Shown piece after piece: positions 34,275 through 42,233 of a DNA stretch of 54,765 nt. Below the pieces are notes generated by a model. The model searched no databases. It saw only the letters and a program-made list of their open reading frames with translations, and was not told the origin of the DNA. The DNA is from Methanobacterium sp. UBA294. GTDB taxonomy: Archaea > Methanobacteriota > Methanobacteria > Methanobacteriales > Methanobacteriaceae. The stretch is taken from contig DACB01000014.1 in assembly GCA_002494495.1 (NCBI GenBank), forward strand, positions 1-54,765. Reading direction: 5' to 3'. Numbering within the stretch: the stretch's first letter is position 1; each line of letters starts with the position of its first letter. The translations under genes and the position numbers were made by a program.

Positions 34275-35054
34275 ATGAGATCACTGGAAGAAAGCGTTGT
34301 AACTGCTATGGATGGTACAGATAAAAAATTATTCCCCTTCTTACCCTATATATTTCAGGATATTTGGGAAATTGGGGCTGATCCCAATGTAATCATAAGC
34401 CTTATCAGAAAAGAGCTTGATAATTTCCCTAATCCAAAAGTACTTGATTTAGGATGTGGGAAAGGAGCAGTGTCCATTAAAATAGCGCAACAATTGAATT
34501 GCATGTGTCATGGATTGGATGCAGTGCCTCAGTTTATTGATGAGGCTAATAAAAAGGCCAGGGAATATAAAGTAAATCATCTCTGTAAGTTTGAAGTTGC
34601 TGATATAAGAGAGGCTGTAAATACACTACCTGCATATGATATCATTATCTTGGGAGCTATTGGAACTGTTTTCGGTGATTATAACTCCACCCTTACAGTA
34701 CTTTCCAAACACCTGAATAAGAATGGATTAATTATCATGGATGATTCCTATATTGAAGACAACAGTAAATTCGTCCATCCTCTAATACAAAAACTGGAAA
34801 CAATTCATCAACAAATAGAAGCATCAGGTATGCGGCTTGTTGATGAGGTGATTTTTGATAAGATGGATATCAAGGACTCTGACGATCATATTTTCAGCAG
34901 TTTGGAGAAAAGATGTTTAGAGTTAATCAGGAAGTATCCCCACAATAAACAGATATTTGAAAATTATATTGAAAAACAAAGAGAAGAAAATTATATCCTT
35001 GAAAATAAGGTAGTTAGTTCAACATTGGTCATAAAGCTTCTTAACCCCGATTGA
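34275..35054 (+). CDS. Class I SAM-dependent methyltransferase
   Basis: A 259-residue protein starting at ATG 34275 (MRSLEESVV), 4 nt after AGGTGAT; the GTG at 34266 lies inside that site. Motif I is KVLDLGCGKGAVSIKIAQ (about residues 55-72), the acidic motif is GLDA, and motif IV is DIIILGAIGTVFGDYN. The C-terminal ~90 residues are helical and probably make the substrate site. The methyl acceptor cannot be determined. Confidence 0.85.
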   Translation: MRSLEESVVTAMDGTDKKLFPFLPYIFQDIWEIGADPNVIISLIRKELDNFPNPKVLDLGCGKGAVSIKIAQQLNCMCHGLDAVPQFIDEANKKAREYKVNHLCKFEVADIREAVNTLPAYDIIILGAIGTVFGDYNSTLTVLSKHLNKNGLIIMDDSYIEDNSKFVHPLIQKLETIHQQIEASGMRLVDEVIFDKMDIKDSDDHIFSSLEKRCLELIRKYPHNKQIFENYIEKQREENYILENKVVSSTLVIKLLNPD

Positions 35055-35461
35055 GAAGTGAAAGATGATTATTTAATGAAATACAGTTAGAAATATGAAA
35101 ACAGCGAAAATCGAAATTAATATGCTTTAAAAGCGAGATGCCATTGTAACAAATGATAGCTGAATATGAATACAACTATCAGGGTAAATACAGATACTAT
35201 CACAAAGTCCCTGTAATCAGCGAACCTGTAGCAATGAGGCCTAGTTTAAGAGAGGCCTAGTTTAAGATATAAGAAATATTGTAATTGATCTGGTAGTGAC
35301 TATGCCACTCACAATCAGTACAATCAATAGGAAGGTGAAAATTAGGTAATCGATGATCATTTGGATATGATTAGGGATGAAATTTAAAAGATGAAGATCA
35401 TCCCTCAATTTTTAAATTCCAAGGATCACATATTAAATTTTAAGGATTCTCATTCTAAATT
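35055..35461. other. Spacer with tandem repeat and possible decayed membrane-protein gene
   Basis: A 16-bp unit (GAGGCCTAGTTTAAGA) is repeated directly at 35236-35251 and 35252-35267. On the minus strand, hydrophobic frames lie on both sides: a 32-residue frame starting with an ATG near 35360 (MIIDYLIFTFLLIVLIVSG) and, past the repeat, DFVIVSVFTLIVVFIFSYH. Together they look like a two-helix membrane protein broken by the duplication and frame changes. The family is not recognised. Confidence 0.35.
35236..35267. repeat. 16-bp perfect tandem duplication
   Basis: GAGGCCTAGTTTAAGA occurs twice without a spacer. It lies between two hydrophobic minus-strand fragments, so it may mark the event that inactivated a small membrane-protein gene. 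Confidence 0.85.
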
Positions 35462-35740
35462 CTAAGGAGATTTGTATTTTTTATCAAAATTACGCCAGGA
35501 TTTAGCAATGTAGGGTTCACATTTATCGAGTTCTGTTAAAAGACATGCTCTTATGGTATCGCTTTTTATCTCTCCGCCTTTATCCAGCTTTTTATTGATG
35601 TTATCAAACACTGCTTTAATAATATCTTCTTTTTCATCTACACTGTAACCAGCATCTATGGCTGCTTTCTGCAGGGAACCTTTAATTTTATCTGGTTTAT
35701 AGGGCTCCACAGTACCTTTTCTTTTTAATACTTTGGTCAA
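35462..35740 (-). CDS. Stand-alone ATP-cone domain protein
   Basis: A 92-residue protein made almost entirely of an ATP-cone (VLKRKGTVEPYKPDKIKGSLQ; KGGEIKSDTIRACLLTELDK). ATP-cones sense ATP/dATP in ribonucleotide reductases and in NrdR. Here there is neither a reductase domain nor the NrdR zinc ribbon. The start is TTG, with GAGGTGA just upstream. No nrdD gene lies in the window. A regulatory or nucleotide-sensing role is inferred from the fold only. Confidence 0.8.
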   Translation of the reverse strand: MTKVLKRKGTVEPYKPDKIKGSLQKAAIDAGYSVDEKEDIIKAVFDNINKKLDKGGEIKSDTIRACLLTELDKCEPYIAKSWRNFDKKYKSP

Positions 35741-35866
35741 ATTTTCACCTCATTTCTACATTATATTTATATTCGTGATTAAATAAATTATTTCCAGCAA
35801 TCCTCGAAGATAGAAGTAGTTGTGCCTAAATTGATTCAGCAAATTTTTTAAAAGGAGGTTAATATT

Positions 35867-36478
35867 TTGAAGGGCAAATACGCAACCATATCTGGATTTT
35901 TATTTTTCTTAGCCGGAACAATAATATTAATGGGAATCATAACTGCAGAGTCCTACTATCCAGACCAGCCCGTCTATACCACCCGTAACAGTATGATCAG
36001 TGATTTAGGGTCTACTATGCCACCAAACAGTATAATTACCCAACCATCTGCAACCATATTTAATTGGAGTATGATATTAACCGGAATACTAGTACTGGTG
36101 GGGACATATTTTTTATATAGATTTTCAGGTGATAAACTAGCTGCTATATTATTTGGATTATTGGGTTTAGGAGCTTTAGGTGTGGGGTTATTCCCGGGAA
36201 ATGTGACTCCTCATCACCCTATTTTTGCAATGTTAACATTTATAAGCGGAGGATTAGCTGCTATATATTCTTTCCGGCTGATTGATTCCCCATTTAAATT
36301 TCTGACACTTTTATTAGGTGTTTGCTCCCTGTTTTTTATTTCAATGTATCCCATGTTCGAACCCCTGTTGGGATCAGGGGGAGTTGAAAGATGGGTAGCC
36401 TACCCAATCATACTCTTCATGATTGGATTTGGGGGATATTTAAATGGATTAAATACTAGTAAGAAGTCAAATAATTAA
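35867..36478 (+). CDS. DUF998-family membrane protein
   Basis: A 203-residue protein with about six membrane helices. The first helix (GFLFFLAGTIILMGIITAE), the loop YYPDQPVYTTRNSMISDLGST and later GLFPGN are DUF998 features as I recall them. The start is TTG, with GGAGGTTAATATT upstream. The function of the family is unknown. Its stop lies 2 nt from the 3' end of the convergent broken gene. Confidence 0.75.
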   Translation: MKGKYATISGFLFFLAGTIILMGIITAESYYPDQPVYTTRNSMISDLGSTMPPNSIITQPSATIFNWSMILTGILVLVGTYFLYRFSGDKLAAILFGLLGLGALGVGLFPGNVTPHHPIFAMLTFISGGLAAIYSFRLIDSPFKFLTLLLGVCSLFFISMYPMFEPLLGSGGVERWVAYPIILFMIGFGGYLNGLNTSKKSNN

Positions 36479-36479
36479 A

Positions 36480-37245
36480 TTAAAGCTGGAAAGGGGGCTC
36501 AAGTTTAACTTCATCCAGCAACGTGCTGGTGGCTCTAACTTGTTCATCGTCACCAGTGATCACCAGCCACAGTGAACCTTCCGCCCCATTTACTCCCCCG
36601 CCAGCTACAACTTGGGCATTGGCACCAGTTAAGGTGTAAATTGCATCTATTTCAGTAAATACTTTACCAGTTGTGGGAAAAAGCCGTGGGCATGAGCACC
36701 TGGTGCGTTGAGTAATTGAGCTAAATCATTTAGATCATCAGTCACCTGTTTTTCCAAACCAACCGGATGAATTAACCGAACCCGCCGACCTACCACTGCC
36801 TGCATGGCAGCACCAATAGTACCTCCATGGGGATCACCAATTAGAACCCCAGCACGTCTGCGTGAAATATCCAGGACATTTGCGCCCTTTAAAATAATAT
36901 CCCCTTCCATCAAATCATTTACTGCATCAAAAATTGTTAGGCCCTTCTTCCATTTACCCCTCTGGATAACTACATCACCAGAAAACTGTTTTTCATTAGA
37001 AAGCCGTCCATATCTGTTACATGTTGTCCTGGAGGGAGCACAACTCCCCTAAAAAATCTTTCCCTGGAGAATCCTTCTATTTGATTGATTGATGATAAAA
37101 TCTCTTCTGCCGCATATCCGTTGGTAGTTCCAGCCACTATAATAAGTGTTTTTGTTTTAATGGCATCTTTAATAATTTTATTTGAGGCTAAAGCCCTTCC
37201 AATTAACCTTTTCCCTGCAGCGGGAGTGATTAAGAATTGTTTCAT
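36480..37245 (-). pseudogene. Unrecognised conserved gene broken by two -1 frameshifts
   Basis: GAGGTG precedes an ATG at 37245 (MKQFLITPAAGKRLIGRAL). The frame runs to PGQHVTDM near 37016, where it must shift by one base to continue GRLSNEKQFSGDVVIQRGK and then MEGDIILKGANVLDISRRR, GDPHGGTIGAAMQAVVGRR, AQLLNAPGAHAHGFF. A second shift near 36680 (C run) restores TTGKVFTEIDAIYTLTGAN and the end LLDEVKLEPPFQL, stopping at 36480. The whole is about 254 codons, and all three parts read as one plausible protein. The Gly-rich GDPHGG segment could bind a nucleotide or phosphate. I do not recognise the family. Each shift equals loss of one base in a short G or C run. Confidence 0.75.
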
Positions 37246-37335
37246 TTTTTTCACCTCGATTCATTAATAGATCATTATAAAATACTATTGATTTAGAAGA
37301 TACCTTATACATAAAAATTGAGGGAGGTATTTATT

Positions 37336-37803
37336 ATGGAGATTACCGAAAAAAGAATAGCAGATGAAAGAGTTGCTTATATCCCCTATATAGGTAGTTA
37401 CGCTAAAATACCCGAGCTAATTGCAAAAGTTGGACAATGGATAACTGATAAAGAGTTTAAAATGACAGGTTTGGTATATGGAACATTTTTTAATACTCCA
37501 GAGCAGGTAAGTGAAGATAAACTGCAATATGAGATTGGGTTTGGATTTGAGGGTAAGATAACTGCCATGCAGGAAGGAGACATAGGAATTAAAGAAATAC
37601 CAGAACATACTGTATTAGCTGCCCAACATAAAGGACCTTATACCGAAGTAGGACCGGTTATTCACGCTGTAATTAATTATGCCCTTGAGAATGGTTACGA
37701 TATAGTTGGACCCATCAGCGAAGCCTATCTGAATAGTCCTATGGAGACTCCTGAGGAGGATCTGTTAACTGAAGTAAGGATACCGGTTATAAAAGTTGGA
37801 TAA
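37336..37803 (+). CDS. GyrI-like small-molecule-binding protein
   Basis: A 155-residue protein. GGAGGT lies 7 nt before the ATG at 37336 (MEITEKRIADERVAYIPY). Two similar halves follow, the second with IKEIPEHTVLAAQHKGPYTEVG and EAYLNSPMETPEEDLLTEVRIPV, the strand-turn pattern of the GyrI/AraC effector-binding (SHS2) fold. Stand-alone members bind small hydrophobic or cationic compounds or hydrolyse cyclopropanoids. No DNA-binding domain is fused. Confidence 0.85.
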   Translation: MEITEKRIADERVAYIPYIGSYAKIPELIAKVGQWITDKEFKMTGLVYGTFFNTPEQVSEDKLQYEIGFGFEGKITAMQEGDIGIKEIPEHTVLAAQHKGPYTEVGPVIHAVINYALENGYDIVGPISEAYLNSPMETPEEDLLTEVRIPVIKVG

Positions 37804-37879
37804 TTCCATTACTATAAAATTATCAAACAAGGTAAGGAATTAATGCGGGTAAGGAATCTAATACAGTACTAAAATCTAG

Positions 37880-39016
37880 TTACTTATATTTTTCCACAAT
37901 TTCAGCAAAGGAATTGGCTATGTAATCAGTCTGTTCCTGAGTGAATCCATATGAACTGCATTTGAACCATTTTGTCTGGCCCCTTTTAATTCCTACAATC
38001 TTTCGCTTTTTTAATTCTTCATAGAGAAAGAAACCACGGCGGGGATGTTTACCTGCTATATCATCAAATACTGGAGTTTCAAACCTGACCAGGTCATGTT
38101 CCTTTGGTTTCACCCCTATTTGTTTGATACCTCCGATTTTCTCCATCTTATCCACGAATAATCGGGTCTTACTGACTTCATATTCCCATTTTTTTACCCT
38201 TTCTATTACATATGGTAGAGAAGCCATGAGAGTGGCAACTGGGGCTCCTCGACTGGTACATCCCAGCATTTCTATCTCCTTAACTGCATGTTTTTTAGAC
38301 AATTTAAGAACAGTGTCAGCCCATTCATCCTTTAAACCCATCACACCTATGGGTCCTGATGCAGCCATACTTTTATGGCCGCTTCCTACTACAAAATCAG
38401 CGTTAAATGCTTGGGCATCTACAGGTAGACGCCCCATGGAGTAAGCGCAATTTAAAAGTAGTGGAACACCATGATCGTGGGCAATCTTCCCTATGGCCTG
38501 GGCATCGGTGAGGTTACCATAATCACCATCTACATGGGTAAGTAAAGCCAGACTCACATCATCGCCATAGTCTTCCTGATATTCCAGTTCTTCTCTGAAG
38601 CTTTCAGGTGTAATTCGGTATTCAGGATAATCATTACTAGGTACTTCGGCTATGTTCAGCTGGTTGCGCTCGGCTGCCAGGTGTGTGGTGTAGTGGGCGT
38701 TACCATCAACTACAATGGTATCCCCTGGTTTACATAAAGCATGCATCACAGCAAATTTACCTTCCCTTGCCCCATGAACAGTGCGGACATGATCTGCACC
38801 TATAAATTCTGCAAGGTCATCCAGGAAATGATGTATGGCAGGTCTACTTATTTCATCCAGTCTACCTGCACAGTAATCACATACACTATATCCATCTGAA
38901 AATTCATAAAGTGCCTTTCTGGCTTCCTTTGTTAGAACACCACCCCTCTGGAGGGGGTTGAGGTTTAAGTTATCCCTTTCAATGTTCCTGTTGAGTCCGT
39001 AATCTTGACATTCCAT
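37880..39016 (-). CDS. pscS: O-phospho-L-seryl-tRNA:Cys-tRNA synthase (SepCysS)
   Basis: A 378-residue PLP enzyme that turns phosphoseryl-tRNA(Cys) into cysteinyl-tRNA(Cys) using a sulfur donor. The N-terminal cysteines C46 and C49 (VCDYCAGR) match the essential pair of the family, and a third is in EMLGCTSRGAP. The PLP lysine lies in VGSGHKSMAASGP. HGAREGKFAVMHAL and VDGNAHYTTHLAAE are further signatures. It implies that Cys-tRNA is made at least partly via SepRS. It starts the block of minus-strand core genes, but its stop is close to the accessory area. Confidence 0.95.
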   Translation of the reverse strand: MECQDYGLNRNIERDNLNLNPLQRGGVLTKEARKALYEFSDGYSVCDYCAGRLDEISRPAIHHFLDDLAEFIGADHVRTVHGAREGKFAVMHALCKPGDTIVVDGNAHYTTHLAAERNQLNIAEVPSNDYPEYRITPESFREELEYQEDYGDDVSLALLTHVDGDYGNLTDAQAIGKIAHDHGVPLLLNCAYSMGRLPVDAQAFNADFVVGSGHKSMAASGPIGVMGLKDEWADTVLKLSKKHAVKEIEMLGCTSRGAPVATLMASLPYVIERVKKWEYEVSKTRLFVDKMEKIGGIKQIGVKPKEHDLVRFETPVFDDIAGKHPRRGFFLYEELKKRKIVGIKRGQTKWFKCSSYGFTQEQTDYIANSFAEIVEKYK

Positions 39017-39044
39017 CTTATCACTGGTGTAATTATGTATTTAT

Positions 39045-39710
39045 TCATTTATTATTTGTTATATTAACTGATTCAATAAGGTTTTTCCGTGTTTTTTGGA
39101 TCTTGGTTAAACCCATGTTAATGATACCTGATTTTGTACCATAGACCCGGGGAGTTTCCTTTAATAATTCATCTGAATTGGTGATTTCTGAATTTACAAC
39201 TATCCCTGCCATGCCAATTTCCCTTGCAAAGTGGGCGTCACTACCAGCTGCTATCTTTAGTTTATTTGAAAGTGCAAATTCATTGGCTTTGCGGTTATAT
39301 CTTTCCAGTAGGCAACGGGAATTGTATACTTCAACATAATCAACTAATGGAGCATCGGCCTTGGTTGGTTTTATACCAGTACCTCTGATATTATCAAAGG
39401 GGTGAGGGATAATAACCAGACCGTTTTGGTCTTTTATCTCCTGAACCACATAAGCGAATATGTTTGATTTTATTTCATCGCATAAAAATAGACCAATAAC
39501 TTCCCCACGGTTTGTTTCAATTTCTGAGCCTACTATTACCTTTAAATCATCAGTTTCATATTTTTTAGATTCTAATCCTCCCTGGATAGTGTTATGGTCT
39601 GTTACTGCTACACCAGAAAGTCCCCTTTTATGGGCTGTTTTGACAATGGTTTCCGGCTCTATACAACCGTCTATTGAATATTTTGAGTGGACATGAAGGT
39701 CGTATTTCAA
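39045..39710 (-). CDS. PHP-domain metal-dependent phosphoesterase
   Basis: A 221-residue protein starting with TTG. The PHP metal ligands are visible: DLHVHSKYS (motif I, HxH), AVTDHNTIQGG (motif II), VIIPHPF and AAGSDAHFAREIG (motif IV). PHP enzymes hydrolyse phosphoesters in nucleotides, histidinol phosphate or DNA ends; the substrate here is unknown. It lies 28 nt upstream of SepCysS in the same direction. Confidence 0.88.
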   Translation of the reverse strand: MKYDLHVHSKYSIDGCIEPETIVKTAHKRGLSGVAVTDHNTIQGGLESKKYETDDLKVIVGSEIETNRGEVIGLFLCDEIKSNIFAYVVQEIKDQNGLVIIPHPFDNIRGTGIKPTKADAPLVDYVEVYNSRCLLERYNRKANEFALSNKLKIAAGSDAHFAREIGMAGIVVNSEITNSDELLKETPRVYGTKSGIINMGLTKIQKTRKNLIESVNITNNK

Positions 39711-39794
39711 TATAAGCCCTCTGAATACTGAAAATTAATAATGAATTAAATTGAACATTAAAATAAATAAAAAAATGGGATAAGATAATCCCTC

Positions 39795-40814
39795 TTAACC
39801 ACTGATACCCATATTCCTATTGGTTTTTTCAATGGATTTAGAAGGATCTGATTCCATCTCCAGCATAGCCCTAATAGCGTCCACGTTTTCTGGGACCACA
39901 TCGGATTCTTGGTGGATGGCCTGCATGTAGAAGAGTTCATTGTCCACGATGTTCAGGGATTCTTTCCACACTGCTATTTCGAAAAGATCTCCTCTGGGTC
40001 TTCCAATATCACGGGCGTACTCCATGACTGTTGCTGTGGAATCAATCCCCTTTTCAGTCTCTAAGAGAAGCACCCTTGAAGTGCTTTCCAGTTTGTCTAT
40101 GACGTCGTCCACGCCTACGCTATCCTTTAGTTCTACCATTAGGTTATGCTGGTGCATGATGGTGGTAGGTACCAGTAGAGCCATAGTTATGATATTCAAT
40201 CCATACATCACAGTCTGGACATCAGGTCCATGGTGGGATGGTACAGTTGGTGGATTGGGTACTATGGCGTTTATTGGGCCGGATTTTATCTGTCCTGGGT
40301 CTGATCCACGACGTACCATAACTGCACGTACCTTTTTTATACCTGCCAACTCATCTATGGGGTTTAATGTTCTGCAGAGTCCGGTGGTATTACAGGAAAC
40401 AACCCTGACGTAATCTGCTCCCTGGGCATCCTCGAAGTTGGTAAATGAGTTGAAGGATTTGCCAATGGCATCGTGTTTTTCGCCCCCCTGAAATATTGCT
40501 TTAAGGCCTTTTTCCCGGTATATGTTATCCATATTTTTAGCGCCAATTCCTCCTGGTGTACAATCTACTATTATGTCCAGCTGGTCGTATAGATCATCAA
40601 TTGTCCCGGATATTTCAATTCCAGCATCATTAAACAATTTTTCTCTTTCAGGTGCGGCGATATATAAATCATAGCCCTTAGACACTGCCATTTTTGCTTC
40701 AAAATCGGGGGTCCGCTTGGTCACCCCCACAATTTTCATATCATCCTGGCAGTCAACAGCATCTGCCACCCTTTTACCTATTGTTCCGTATCCATTTATT
40801 CCAACTGATTTCAT
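39795..40814 (-). CDS. gap: Type II (archaeal) glyceraldehyde-3-phosphate dehydrogenase
   Basis: A 339-residue enzyme. The nucleotide-binding GINGYGTIGKRVADA starts at residue 5, and the catalytic cysteine is C141 in SCNTTGLCRTL. HHGPDVQTV and the MQHNL-type segment IMHQHNLMVELK are archaeal GAPDH features. It interconverts glyceraldehyde 3-phosphate and 1,3-bisphosphoglycerate, next to the TPI and PGK steps encoded at 9-11 kb. GGAGGG precedes the ATG. Confidence 0.96.
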   Translation of the reverse strand: MKSVGINGYGTIGKRVADAVDCQDDMKIVGVTKRTPDFEAKMAVSKGYDLYIAAPEREKLFNDAGIEISGTIDDLYDQLDIIVDCTPGGIGAKNMDNIYREKGLKAIFQGGEKHDAIGKSFNSFTNFEDAQGADYVRVVSCNTTGLCRTLNPIDELAGIKKVRAVMVRRGSDPGQIKSGPINAIVPNPPTVPSHHGPDVQTVMYGLNIITMALLVPTTIMHQHNLMVELKDSVGVDDVIDKLESTSRVLLLETEKGIDSTATVMEYARDIGRPRGDLFEIAVWKESLNIVDNELFYMQAIHQESDVVPENVDAIRAMLEMESDPSKSIEKTNRNMGISG

Positions 40815-41159
40815 TTTAACCCTCCTTTCCTGGTATGAGTCCTCAATTCAGAATGCCTTTTATCCTAATACTCCCCATAAAAACCGGTATTTTTACCAAA
40901 AAAGCATCTGGAAATATAAATTTACTATAAAAAATCTTTCTTTTTAGGATATTATAAATTTTATGATTTAATTCTAAGGAAACTATGAATTCATTTTTAA
41001 AAAAGGAGATAAAATATTAGATTTCTGGTATTTAATGGATAATTTAAAGTTTGATTTATAAAATAATGTTAGTTTTCAAAAAAATAAAAAGAAATAGTAA
41101 AAAGAGGACATTTTCAACCTCTTTTTAGGTCAACCTACATTTATTAGATTGAATATTTT
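40815..41159. other. Spacer between top6A and gap
   Basis: This spacer holds the gap promoter region (AT-rich with GGTATTTTTACC, an imperfect palindrome near 40893) and the top6A terminator hairpin at 41099-41126. No reading frame with a ribosome site was seen. Confidence 0.4.
41099..41126 (-). terminator. Terminator-like hairpin after top6A
   Basis: AAAAAGAGG (41099-41107) and CCTCTTTTT (41118-41126) form a perfect 9-bp stem around a 10-nt loop. On the minus strand it ends in a T tract, 34 nt past the top6A stop codon. Confidence 0.7.
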
Positions 41160-42233
41160 TTACATTGCATTCAGTTTCTCAGGCAAGTAGGTATCTACCA
41201 CATATTCTAACCCATACTTTGAGAAAGACTGTTGTTCTGCCTTCTTACCGATCTTAAGCATCTTTTTGATTTCCATCTGCCACTGTTCGTCTCGATAACG
41301 GGGGTCTTTACTGAGTTCCTTTAAACGTAGCACATCAATATCCTTGAGTGGATCGGTTGGTAAGTCATAGTTTATTATGTCACTGGCGGTTACCCCTAAA
41401 AATTTTGCATCTGGAGTTGCCAGATCATGGTTGACATGGGCTAGCTTGGCACTCCCGGAGATAATTACCATGGCAATGTGGAATCCCCAGGGATCTCCGT
41501 CGTTACAGATGTATACTGGTAAATTAAGTTCCTGATTAACCCTCTTAAGGAACCTTCTGGTTGCACGGGCTGCCTGTCCTTTTAGTCCTACTATCAGTGT
41601 ATTGAATTTTTTGTAGGCATTTTCCTGCACCAGACGGTGGAACATACCCATGGTTTCCACGGCAATCACCCTTTCCACACCATGATCTACAAATTTCACG
41701 TCATCGATAGTGGGTGAGATGGTGTAACCGGATTTACCAAGTTTAAGGGCATTAATTTCTACATCATCTTCCTGCATGATTAGATTGCCATAAACTGAGG
41801 CACCATCTTCTTCGGGCATAAGTCCTAAGTCTTCACGTGTCGTACCCAGTGTTACTTCCAGGTCTTCTCCTACGATGTTGGATTCCTGTTGGTCGCCAAA
41901 ATCCACATCCCAACCCTCAGATACATAGTACATCTCCCTGAGAGTTGCGGTTTTCCCACGTTTAACCAGATCTTTACAGAAATTGGCAACGTAGACCATC
42001 TGTGCAAGTTTAGGCACTTGTTTAACGTTACCAAGGCTACGCTTACCATAACGATCACCCAGGACATAGTAACGTTTATCTTCATCATAAATTATATTAG
42101 AAGTTCCACGGGAGGGTACCTTCAGTGCTGGGACATTATTTTGATTAATTTCATCTATTATAGTTTCTCCCAAACCTTTGAGTTTGTTAACGGTAATTTC
42201 CTTCCTATTTTTAATGGTTTTTTCTCTACTCAT
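41160..42233 (-). CDS. top6A: DNA topoisomerase VI subunit A
   Basis: A 357-residue Spo11-like subunit. GAGGGTGA precedes the ATG at 42233 (MSREKTIKNRK), which overlaps the top6B stop by 8 nt (ATGAGTAG). The catalytic tyrosine is Y103 in TLREMYYVSE. The Toprim domain has VETMGMFHRLV and the acidic CNDGDPWGF. With Top6B it relaxes and decatenates DNA by double-strand passage. Overlap indicates translational coupling in the order B then A. Confidence 0.96.
   Translation of the reverse strand: MSREKTIKNRKEITVNKLKGLGETIIDEINQNNVPALKVPSRGTSNIIYDEDKRYYVLGDRYGKRSLGNVKQVPKLAQMVYVANFCKDLVKRGKTATLREMYYVSEGWDVDFGDQQESNIVGEDLEVTLGTTREDLGLMPEEDGASVYGNLIMQEDDVEINALKLGKSGYTISPTIDDVKFVDHGVERVIAVETMGMFHRLVQENAYKKFNTLIVGLKGQAARATRRFLKRVNQELNLPVYICNDGDPWGFHIAMVIISGSAKLAHVNHDLATPDAKFLGVTASDIINYDLPTDPLKDIDVLRLKELSKDPRYRDEQWQMEIKKMLKIGKKAEQQSFSKYGLEYVVDTYLPEKLNAM

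Noticed and set aside
26822..37803. A complete genomic island or defence system in the accessory region
   Set aside because: No integrase, transposase, CRISPR, restriction or toxin-antitoxin genes are recognisable. tRNA genes and redox genes are interspersed, so only scattered accessory genes can be claimed.
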